Shown: positions 1 to 9,984 of the stretch, one piece after another | How positions within the stretch are numbered: position 1 is the first letter of the stretch | Layout of the letters: every line of letters begins with the position of its first letter | NCBI RefSeq assembly: GCF_025698545.1 | Contig: NC_068566.1 | Coordinates: 48,206,501-48,270,500 of the forward strand | DNA: 64,000 bases | Direction of reading: 5' to 3' | Source: Gossypium raimondii | Taxonomy: Eukaryota; Streptophyta; Magnoliopsida; Malvales; Malvaceae | Translations under genes and position numbers: made by a program | Notes under the pieces: generated by a model | What the model was told of the DNA's origin: nothing | What the model saw: the letters and a program-made list of their open reading frames with translations, nothing else | Database searches by the model: none

Positions 1-601
1 ATACAAAACAAGTGACCGTACAAGTTCGTCATTGGGTTCGGGTGAATTGGAAATTGGTAAGGAGTTTTCTAGTAAGGATAGTTTTCTTGGTGCATTGAAA
101 CAACATAGCATCATGAACGAGGTTAACTACCACGTGGTTAAATCTAAATCTGAGAAGTTCGAGGCCAAGTGTGCAGTGCAAGACGGTACACCTTTGTGGA
201 AATCATGGCTTCGGTTAGGAAAAAGAAAAGCTTGTGGGAGATAAAAAAAGTACAAAGGCCCACATACTTGTGTTGCCAGTACAATATCATTCAGTGTTTA
301 GGGTTTTTGAATAATACTATTATTACTTAATGTTGTATTATTTAACATACTTCGTTGACAGGTGTTTCAAAAGATCATCCTAAATTGGATTCAGATATGA
401 TAGCTAGCTTAATACTACCAATTGTAAAGGAAAATCCCAGGACTTCCGTGTCGGTCATAATTGTCAATATTTGTAGCCAAATTAGGTACACACCCTCTTA
501 CCGCAAGGCTTGGATAGGTAAACAAAAGGCGTTAGAAAAGATGTATAGCAGGTGGGACGCTTCATATAATGAGGTGTGGCAGTAGTGTCAGGTGCTGGAG
601 A
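1..601 (+). pseudogene. Mutator-like (MULE) transposase, N-terminal fragment
   Basis: Two reading-frame pieces are visible. The first (about 32-290) has the MuDR/FAR1-like DNA-binding look: a phenylalanine near the start of the domain, then NYHVVKSKSEKFEAKC, then a conserved W and GPHTC. The second (about 361-598) reads PKLDSDMIASLILPIVKENP and SYRKAWIGKQKALEKMY, which I recognise as the region before the DDE domain in plant MULE transposases. A possible intron separates them (near 295-360, ending in CAG). An in-frame stop follows EVWQ at 583-585. The frame is then cut by an LTR at about 602 and resumes at 6702. The DDE catalytic domain is absent, so this copy cannot be autonomous. The left end lies outside the window. 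Confidence 0.8.
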
Positions 602-724
602 CGTAACGACCCAAATTTCAGTGGTGTCGAAATAGTGATTTGAGATCACTAAATTCGACATGTGAGTTTAGATATTAATAAGTAAAAGTTAGGTGTGATT
701 TTAGAAATATTTTTGGATTAGTGA

Positions 725-3700
725 TGTAACAGCCCGATTTTGGGTCTAGTCGGAACAGTGATTTTGGGACTACAAATCCGATGAGGAAAAAATGTAAGGG
801 CCTGAATTTTCAGAGGTGTCGGAATAGTGATTCGATATCACTAAATTCGACAAATGGGTATAAAATATTATTAATTTAGTGAGTATAAGTTAAATGTGAA
901 GTTAGGAAAATTTTTGAAAAAGTGAATAGTACACTAGAAATAAATAATAAAATAATTAGAATCGAAAATAAGGTATCAAGACCTCGGGGATTTTAAACCA
1001 AGCCATAAATATTTTTATAAATATTTATGTAGTGTTAAAAAGTTAGTATTAAAGTTTCGTTAAGAAATTTTAAAGTTCCGATAATTAATTGAACAAAAAG
1101 AACTAAATTGTAACAAATGCAAAATTATGGGAAATGATTAAATAGCTTAAATGATAAAAGGAAGAGGGCTTAAAAGGCAAATAGACCCAAGGTCTATTTG
1201 GGCTGGACGGCAAAGGCATGAAATCAGCAACAAAGTAAGGAGAATTAAGGGCAAAATTGGAATATTACAAAATTTACTTAATAAAGTTAGGACCAAAGTG
1301 GAATTATCTAGATTTCTCTTCATTTTTCTGCATTCTCATCAGCAAAAACACCATAGAAGGGTTTCCTTAAGCTGGTTCTTCCTATTTTTACTGCATGTAA
1401 GTTCAATTCTTGATTATTTCTTGAAAATTTTATGTTTTTGTGACTTTTACAACTAGGCCCACTTGTTGAATTCATTAGTTTTTGATTCTATGAAAGAAGT
1501 TAAAAGTTGCTATGAATATGTGCTGGAAGTATATGATGATTTAGCATGGAATTAGAGCTTTAAATTGTTCATATGCTGATTTTATTGAAAGAATTGAATA
1601 GAAAGTGAATGTTTGGGACCTAAAAGTAAAAGAGTTTGAAGATAGAGTTATATGTGAAAATTCTGAATTTAAATAGTTGTGTAGCAACTTATAATGTCTA
1701 GGTAAAGTATTAATTGAGAAAATTATATTAATTGAGGGGTTACTTGAGAAAGGACCGAATTGTATAAACTGTGAAATTTGGGGCAAAATGGAAATCAACA
1801 TTTTGCACTAAAGCAGTTTTGGACAGCAGCATTAGTCTAACTTTGAAAAATCACCAAAAATTGTGGAAATTGAATTAGAGGATGAATAAAATATTAAATT
1901 AAAGCTTCTTGAGTCTAGTTTCTAATAGAAGAACCGGTGTAAGTAATGGAATTGTAAATTTTGAGATATTTGAAGTTTAGTTAGACCGAGTCAGAATGAT
2001 TTCAGAATCCCCTGTTCTGACTTTTGAAAATTGTTAAAAATTTAAAAAAAAAATAATTATGAGTTATAGTTTATATGCTTAGAATCTTTGATGAGTCTAT
2101 TTTCAAAAGAAATAAACGGAAATATCATCCGAATTCTGTACAATGAGATAATTAATTTTTAGTGAAGAGAGGTCAGAACTGTCAGACAGTGAAACAGATG
2201 AACTTTAAAGAATAAACTGTACTATTTGGCTAAACTAAAAATTTTGAAATTTTTATGGTAAGAATATATGTGAATCTAGTTTCAAGGAAAATTTACGGAT
2301 CTTAATTTGGAGTTCTGTAGCTCCATCGAAAAATAATTTAGTGACTCTAACTCAGACGGACAGCTTGAATTTTACATACAATAAAATAGTGAAAGTACGA
2401 ATAATGTTGTTTAAATGTGTTATACACATTAAGGATGAGGCATGGAGAGGAGGTGGAGGAAAATTGGGAAATATATGAATGATTTGTGTATAATTGGTCA
2501 TATGTTTGATTATAATTGATAAACGATGAAATATGAATGATGCTTATATTTGTGCATTATGAGTCATGGTTTAAGCTCATGTGTGAAAATAAAGTTTCAT
2601 AGTATGTGTGTATGGTATATTCGGTATATGATTTGGCATGAAATAATGTCATGAATGGTTTATCATGTGGTTAGTTTCAAAAAGAGTTATGTTTAAATAC
2701 ACTAGCTTGCAACTATGGTTGAATGATATGTTTATATCTTGTGTGATGTGCATGGGAACAAGTGTGGAAAGATAATGAAATAGTAAGTTCATATGGCTGA
2801 AATTTAATGATTAAACGTTAATTTCATGAATTATATAATGTATGATGAAATATATATTTATTGTTGAAATGAGAATAAAATAAAAATGCGAAAACTGAAT
2901 AAATGATCAAATTGAGCGGAACGCCGGATTTGAGTACTTCTGATCAGTGACAAAGTGATAAGTGGTAGCTTTATCTACACTTATCTGATCAATATACAAA
3001 GTGATAAGTGGTAATTTTAGCTACACTTATCTGATCAAGAGACAAAGTGATAAGTGGTAGCTTTAGCTACACTTATCTGATCAAGTGACAAAGTGATAAG
3101 TGATAGCTTTAGCTACACTTATCTGATCAAGTGACAAAGTGATAAGTGGTAGCTTTAGCTACACTTATCTGATCAAGTGACAAAGTGATAAGTGGTACCC
3201 TTAGCTACACTTATCTGATCAAGTGACAAAGTGATAAGTGGTAGCCTAGCTACGCTTATCTGATCAGGGACAAGTGATAAGTGATCATACATAAGACCAT
3301 AGTTATACTATGGCCAAGAGAAAGTGAATTACTCAATTTTCCGTAACCGTTCCCTAATTTGATTAAGGATGGTAAGTGACAAATGAGCCCAAAAGAATTA
3401 AAGCAAATGGATAAGTGGTTGTGTATTTATAACAAGATGATATTGTTATTTAAGCTAAAGTGATATTTTCATTGCAAAATTGAGAATTTCATAAATGTGT
3501 TATTGAATGGTATAATCGATAAACATTGAGATAAATGGTAAATACGTATTAGTGTTGAACTTAATGTCATTGAATTGTATGTGAATTAAATGAAAATTGC
3601 CAGTGATATGATTTAAATTGTGAGTATGAGAAATTGCGAATTGAATGAAATGGAAATGAAGCATTGAATTGCATGAGTATGTATCGGGTCTTGTAGGCCT

Positions 3701-3883
3701 TAATTATTATGATTATAATATTTTGAGGATATATTGTGAAAAGTTATAGAAGCATGTTAATTATTTTGAAAGTTTCAATTTAGATGAAATTTTATAACTC
3801 GGTTTAATACGTTTACAAGTGTATGTGTTTTGGTAATGCCTCGTACCCTATTTCGGTGTTGGATACGGGTAATGGGTGTTACA
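725..3883 (+). mobile_element. Inner solo LTR (3,159 bp), nested
   Basis: It begins TGTAACAGCCC at 725 and ends GGGTGTTACA at 3883. It is flanked by a perfect 5-bp duplication AGTGA (720-724 and 3884-3888), as expected for an LTR retrotransposon insertion. No retroelement proteins are encoded. The sequence on either side is continuous outer-LTR sequence, so this copy inserted later. Unusually, a second terminus-like head (TGTAAGGGCCTGAATTTTCA) begins at 792, 67 bp inside the first. The 2940-3290 section is a minisatellite, annotated separately. Family assignment is inferred from ends and size, most likely Ty3/gypsy type. Confidence 0.85.
2939..3290 (+). repeat. 46-bp minisatellite of palindromic units inside the LTR
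   Basis: There are about seven tandem units plus a partial one. The consensus has a linker TGATCAAGTGACAAAGT followed by a core with inverted arms GATAAGTG and CACTTATC around TAGCTTTAGCTA. TGATCA is itself palindromic. Units differ by a few substitutions. The sister LTR (3889-6701) has only about two units, at roughly 5691-5795, so copy number varies between copies. Confidence 0.9.
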
Positions 3884-5689
3884 AGTGAATTTTGCGTATT
3901 AAAGGAAATTATTAGATAAATTTAGATAAAAATGAGGTATCGAGGCCTCAGAATTAAAAATCGAGTCATAAATATTTTTATGAATATTTAAGGAGTGTGA
4001 ATAAGTTAGTATTAAAGTTTCGTTAGGAAATTTTAACATTTTGGTAGTCAATTGAATGATAATGACTAAATTAAAAAGGGTGCAAAACTTGCTAAAGTGA
4101 TTAAATAGCTTAAGTGATGAATAAGGAGGGACTTAAGGTATAAATATGGCAATAGGGGATAGTTGAGGCCGCATAAGAAAGAAAAAAATCTAGAAAATTG
4201 ATGTAATAATGGCAAAATTGGAAAATTTGCAAAATTAACAAATAAAAATATTAATTAAAAGAGTTTTTAGGCAATTCTTCATATTTCCCAGCCAAAAACG
4301 CCATTGAAGAGTCCCTCCAAGCTGGTTTTTCACATATTTGAATCATGTAAGTTCAATTCTTGATTATTTCTTGTAATTTTTGTGATTTTGTGACTTTTAC
4401 AACTAGGTCCACTTGTTGAATTCATTAGTTTTTGATTCTATGAAAGAAATTGAGAGTTGCTATGAATATGTGCTGGAAGTATATGATTATTTATCATGGA
4501 ATTAGAGCTTTAAATTTTTTATATGCCGATTTTATTGAAAGAATTTAATAGAAATTGAATGTTTGGGACTTAATAGTAAAAGAGATTGAAGTTAGGGTTT
4601 TATGTGGAAATTCTGAATTTCAATAGTTGTGAAATAACTTATAATGTCTAGGTAAAGTACTAATTGAGAAAAAAAATAGCTTAATTGAGGGGTTAATTGA
4701 GCAAGGACTGAATTATATGAACTGTGAAATTTGGGGCAAAATGGAAATCAACATTTTGCATTAAAACAATTTTGGACAGAAGCAGTAGTCTAACTTTGAA
4801 AAATCACCAAAAATTGTGGGAATCGAATTAGGGATTAATAAAATATAAAATTAAAGCTTATTGAGTCTAGGTTCTCATAAAAGAAACAGTGTAAGCAATG
4901 AAATTGTAAATCATGCGATATAATAAAATTTGTGAGACAATGTTAGAATGATTTTGGGTTCCCCTGTTTTGACTTTATAAAATCATCAAAAATTGAAAAA
5001 AAGTAATTAGGGACTTAAATTTATATGTTTAAAATCCTGAATGAGTCTATTTTCAAGAGAAATAAACGGGAACATCATCAGAATCACATACGAGGAGATA
5101 ATTAATTTTTAGTGAAGAAGGGTCGGAACTGTTAGATAGTAGAACAAAGGTGACTTTAAATAATAAACTGTACTTATTAGCTAAGCCAAATATTCTAAAA
5201 ATGTTATGGTAAGAAGACATGTGAGTCTAGTTTCAGAGAAAATTAGCGGATCCTAATTTGAAGTTCTGTAGCTCAAGATAAAAATAATTTAGTGACTATG
5301 ACACAGATGAACAGCATTAAATATACATAAGTAAATAGAGAAATTATAGATAATGTTACTTATAAGCAGGTTATAAACATTAAGGATGTGAAATAGAGTG
5401 AATGTGAAGTCAATACTGATAAGTGAATGATTTTACAATGATAGATCGAGAACCCGAAGCAAATCGAGGAAAAGAAAAAGTAGTTAATTAGTCCCTGAAC
5501 TTTCAAAAATTCTGTAAATCGACCCAGGTAAGTTCATATTGCTGGAATTTAATGATTAAATGTTAATTTCATGGATTATATAATGAATAATGTATAATGA
5601 GATATATTTAGTGATGACCTGAGAATAAAATAATAATGCGAAAACTGAATAAATGATCAAATTGAGCGGAACGTCGGATTTGAGTACTT

Positions 5690-5815
5690 CTGATCAGTGA
5701 CAAGTGATAAATGGTAGCTTTAGCTACACTTATCTGATCAGTGACAAGTGACAAGTGATAAGTGATAGCTTTAGCTACGCTTATCTAATCAATGATAAGC
5801 AACAAGTGATAAATG
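5690..5815 (+). repeat. Short version of the same minisatellite in the outer LTR
   Basis: About two units of the TGATCA / GATAAGTG...CACTTATC repeat are present, with degenerate extra GTGACAAGTGATAAG pieces. It sits at the equivalent place in the outer LTR, upstream of the shared CCGTAACCGTTCCCTAATTT block. Confidence 0.8.
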
Positions 5816-6701
5816 TGATCCGTGTAAGACCGTGACAGGGCAATGGCTTTAGAAAGTGATAAGTAATCATACGCAATACCATAGTTATACTATGGCAAAG
5901 TGGAAGTGAAGTACTCAATTTTCCGTAACCGTTCCCTAATTTGATTAAGGATGGTAAGTGACAAATGAGCCCAAAAGAATTATTGTAAATGGATAAGTGG
6001 TAGTGAGTTTATATAAGGGAAGTCACCAATGATTGTGGTTGATAGGTGAACTTAGTAATGGTGTTTAATGTATGAGTCTATGAATGTTTGGTAAGATTTA
6101 TATTTTATGCCTATGAACTTATTAAGTTTCTATAAGCTTACTTGAGTGTATTCAATGCCTCTTGTAGATTGCTGTGAAAATATACGGAGGATCAGATCAA
6201 CACTGAGGATCACGCTATCCAAATTATCTCCGGTAGCTTTTGTAAATTTCTTTTAGATTTATATAACATGTATATGGTTTGATAATTACATAAATGCCAA
6301 AACTTGTTTAATGAATATGTATTAAAGTAAAGAGTGATAATATGCTAAATGGTATAATTATAATACAAGTATGATTTGGTATCAAATTGATTGAAATGGA
6401 TTGGTTGGTTTGGATTGGTCTCGGTTTTAAATTTTGCAAGGAAGGTTGGACATTTACAAAGGGATTATATTGAGTTCATAAATTTTTCTTTTGGATTTTG
6501 CAAAAAATTCCCTATGGTTTGATTTCATCCTGGTTTGGTCCCGAAGTATGTTTTGGGCTTTGGAGACCCATCTAAAGGACGTCATGACATATTTCGGTAA
6601 ATGAATAGTAATTAACTCGTAATAATAAAAATTTAATTTGGTAAACTCTGGTAATGCCTCGTACCCTATTTCGGCGACGAATACGGGTAGGGGGTGTTAC
6701 A

Positions 6702-6780
6702 CGGGAGGTATGTCCCAGGTTGCATAGCAGAACTTGAAACAAACCCTACGTACTACAACAACCGCTTGCTCCATGGATTC
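6702..6780 (+). pseudogene. MULE transposase continuation after the LTR
   Basis: Directly after the LTR the sequence reads RYVPGCIAELETNP and then YYNNRLLHGF. This is the continuation of the transposase frame that ended in CQVLE just before 602. Similarity stops at about 6780, where the sequence becomes the tail of an opposite-strand plant mobile domain pseudogene. The transposase was therefore truncated by deletion or rearrangement as well as split by the LTR. Short fragment; identity rests on continuity with the 1-601 fragment. Confidence 0.75.
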
Positions 6781-6784
6781 AAAA

Positions 6785-7809
6785 TTACTGCTCGAACTGC
6801 CGGATCCTCGTATGGTGTCCATTGAAACTATATGAACGTGATAAAAATATTAGTTATATACATGATACTAAATACTAAATATAAAGCGACTATGTTATGT
6901 ATATATATTATTTAATACTTACATGCGCTTCAGACCGTTTGTCTAATAAAAGCCGTATATCTTCAAGAGTGGTAGGTATTCCAACATAACTCGTCGAATG
7001 ATTCCACCAAATTAAATAAAATTTTAGCATAAAATTATATTTTAAATTTATGTAATAATTGTAAAATCTAATTATATGAGTGGTTCACTCCATGTCGTGC
7101 AAATGAAAAACGAAATCAAACCCATTATTGCAATAGTGAAAGACAACCTTCGATTTGGCTTTATTTGGTGGCGTCACCTCTCACATCTCCCGGTTAAATG
7201 TTGCCAACGCAGCTGACCCTCAACTAAGTTCGCCAGCTGATCTAATATCAACGAGTTTCAGCAGCCACCTCAGATGTACGAGGTTTCGTGGCAAGTCTGG
7301 CATTAGATAACCTCCAATGATCTCTAGGATGTATGCCCGAGCATATTGTATTCTTTCTACTCCAGTTGAATCATAGCATATTGAACAAACCCGGTGGGTA
7401 CAGACCCATCCATTGGCAATCCCAATTATAATTGCATGTCCTTCAAAGTGATGGTACACTCTTCGCATGGAATATGAAATGTGTGCGTTTTGGGTCTACA
7501 CCTCTCTATGAACGCACTGATGAGTTTCGGGTCCAACTTGTACCTCCAACCTATATTGGCCACGTGCCAAAAACCCGCTTCCCTTAAGTAATTTTCAATC
7601 AACGGTGATAGAGGGTCATACATATTACAAATATAACATTGTAATACCCGATCTACAGGCTGTTATAAAAAATTATAAAATAAAAGTTAATTAAAAATAC
7701 ATAAATGAAAAAAAAATAATAATATTCAAAAATTGAAATTAACCCTTACCATTTTCGTTTGTTCGACTGAGATATGTTTATGATCGAGACGAATTAATTC
7801 TCCGGCCAT
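6785..7809 (-). pseudogene. Plant mobile domain (PMD) protein pseudogene
   Basis: Reading leftwards, exon 1 (7809 to about 7752) starts MAGELIRLDHKHISVEQTKM and ends at a GT donor. The next exon (from about 7658) gives the PMD hallmark, containing GFWHVANIG, KLDPKLISAFIERC and THTFHIPCEECTITLKD. Further fragments read ARAYILEIIGGYLMP, NLVHLRWLLKLVD, SYVGIPTTLEDIRLLLDKR and, after a GT...AG gap, FQWTPYEDPAVRAVI (about 6790-6845). In-frame stops replace expected tryptophan and tyrosine codons (for example after AGELS at 7220-7222), and frames shift, so it is dead. PMD genes (aminotransferase-like, 'phosphatase 7 long form homolog') are often carried by or near MULEs in plants. Its 3' end abuts the truncated MULE transposase at about 6780. 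Confidence 0.85.
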
Positions 7810-9643
7810 TGCTAACACAATTAAATATTTTTGAAATTAAAAAAAATACCAATTTAGAAAAAAATTAAAGGAAATAATTAATTAAAGAGAGCTTTGAGAA
7901 ATTTAGGGAGAAATTTGAGAGCTTTTTTTGAGAAATTTGAAAGAAATGTCGTGTGAACAAAATAGGAGGGGGTTTTTATAGTTTTTTTTTTATCGTTGGA
8001 CACCCCAACAGTCAAAATTTTAAATGACTTTTGGTAAAAAACACGAGCTAAAATGCGTCCCTAAGGGAGCGATTTTGCCACGTCAGCAAAGCGCGTCCAC
8101 GTCAGCGCGTTTTGTGTTGACATGGTAAAATCGCTCCCTCAAAGACTTGTTTTGCTGGAATTTTACCCCTAAAACGCTCCTACGTGGACACGTTTTGGAG
8201 TTTTCGGCCCATTCATGTAAATAATAAAAAAAGTGGCTCATTTTCATAAATAAAGTTGGAAATGAGCCTTTATTAGTAAAATAGTCTAATTATTGTTCTA
8301 TTTAATACTTATGAAAATAATGAGAAGTAAAGTGGAAGATGAAAAGGGAAAAAACTGGAAAAAAACGATTATGAAATAAGTGCTAAATTATGAGGGATCA
8401 TAGAGTTAAAAATATTTTGTTTAAATAATAAAATATGAAAAATTAATAAATACCAAATGATAAATATATCCTTATATAATAAGAAAAAAAAGGAAAATAA
8501 AGAAGTCAGAAAATGAGAGCAATGAATAACCTCATCATCTCATAAAAAATTCAAATAAATTGACAGGTTTAATAAAATACCATTTTCCTAGAAAAATTAT
8601 AATAAGTTAAAATAATTTAATTAGCATAATAATTTATAATATTCACAATAATCAATATAAATATCAAAGTTTTAAATTTATACAAATTTATTTCACTTTA
8701 ATTTTTAAAGACTTAAAAGAAATAAATACTACCTAAATTAAAACAAATAGAAAAACAATCAAAAGCACAAATAATTAAAATAATTAATTACGGTTTGTTA
8801 AAATATATCATTTGCTGTTAGCTTTTAATACTTAAATTACCCCTACTCGTAATTTTTAATAGCTAAACTAACCCTATTTACGCGTGCTAACTCTTGAAGG
8901 AGTTAATTTTATATAACATATAGACTTCAATTAAAAATAAAATCTAATAATTATAAATATGGTTTATTTAATTTTAAATTAAATTGTAAAATATATTATA
9001 TTATAGTATAATAACACACCACATAATGTATTTTTCAATCAATATAAATAAGGTTTTATTTTTGAAAAATTACATGTAAAGTTACGATTGCAATTATAAA
9101 AATTATATTCAAATAATTATAACAAAAATAATCATATTGATAATCAAAATACAAATGTAAATCAAAATAAATTTATAAAGGATTCAAATTTTGCGACACA
9201 TATACAAAAATAATTATAAATTCAAAAGCTAAATATGATTTATACATAGATCTTAAAATTACTAAAATTATAACATTATGGCCTCATTTATTGTAAATTT
9301 TTAATTATATTTATTTTATCTTCTATCTTATTATTTATTTATTTATTTTAAAATTTTAATTTAAGTATAATATTAACTCTGAGATAAATATTTTCTCATA
9401 AAATGTACATGTTTTAAAAATATATGTATTTATTAAAAATTGAATTATATTCAAATTATAATACCAAATAAATTTAGAAATTTAAATTTAATATTTAAAT
9501 TATTAAACATTACAGTTTTGCAAAGAAAAAAAGGGGGCTAAACTTGTAGTACAAAGTAAAAGTTAATTCAAATATTTGATAAGACCTTTTTGATCGAGAG
9601 GAAAGTGGAAAGGGAACCTACTGACGCTTGGGAAGGCTGGAAA
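7810..9643. other. AT-rich intergenic DNA with one GC-richer hairpin
   Basis: No coding frame is supported. A GC-richer island at about 8040-8200 contains an imperfect palindrome (8065-8138) and lies just upstream of the PMD pseudogene start, so it is probably part of the same dead element. The rest (about 8210-9600) is A/T runs and short homopolymers with nothing I can identify. Confidence 0.6.
8065..8138. repeat. Imperfect palindrome (about 32-bp arms)
   Basis: The left arm GGGAGCGATTTTGCCA (8065-8080) pairs with the right arm TGGTAAAATCGCTCCC (8123-8138) at 15 of 16 positions. Pairing continues inwards through GTCAGCAAA...GCGCG against CGCG...TTTGTGTTGAC with small gaps. The loop is about 10 bp. 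Confidence 0.75.
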
Positions 9644-9726
9644 CACGTGATTATCACGCCTCTTCACTCTCCTTACGTGGCAACCAATGATTTACCATTT
9701 TCAACGTGCGACATGTATTGCCACGT
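9644..9726 (+). promoter_or_regulatory. Cluster of ACGT-core boxes upstream of SCAMP
   Basis: A palindromic G-box CACGTG lies at 9644-9649, TACGTGGCA at about 9675-9683 and CCACGTAC at about 9721-9728. They sit 260-340 bp before the SCAMP start codon. Such ACGT motifs bind bZIP and bHLH factors in plants. Function here is inferred from motif and position only. Confidence 0.4.
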
Positions 9727-9984
9727 ACACCCACCTAAGAGAATAAGGTACTGTGTCTAGTGCGTACCAATACCATGCAAGCAAAGCCCAAACTCGTGAA
9801 TATTTCAAAATAAAAAGGGCAAATCTTGAATTTCATTCAATATCCCGCGTCACTCCCAAGCCAAGCCAAGCTAATTTACAAAAAGTAAAGTAGCGTCTCT
9901 CTATCTTCAAGTCACCCAACAAAAACTGGCGTAACTTTGGAGATAATTTTGGATCTGAAACAGAGAGAGAGATAGAGAGAGAGT

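Larger units (their letters stand above)
602..6701 (+). mobile_element. Outer LTR (about 2.9 kb, probably solo), interrupted by another LTR
   Basis: It starts with a slightly mutated terminus (cGTAACGACCC at 602) and ends in GGGTGTTACA at 6701, matching the TGTAACA...TGTTACA inverted ends of the other LTRs here. Removing the inner LTR (725-3883) and its duplicated AGTGA leaves about 2,936 bp. No gag, protease, reverse transcriptase or integrase frame is visible, so it is a solo LTR or a large non-coding derivative. Its target duplication is not clean (right flank CGGGA, left flank CTGGA), but MULE transposase coding sequence resumes right after it, which fixes the insertion point. It shares long stretches with the inner copy, for example the block ending in GATTAAGGATGGTAAGTGAC (about 5943-5962, and 3361-3380 in the inner copy). 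Confidence 0.75.

Noticed and set aside
2939-3290. CRISPR-like array of regular repeats
   Set aside because: The units are contiguous tandem repeats with no unique spacers, they sit inside a plant LTR, and the window is eukaryotic.
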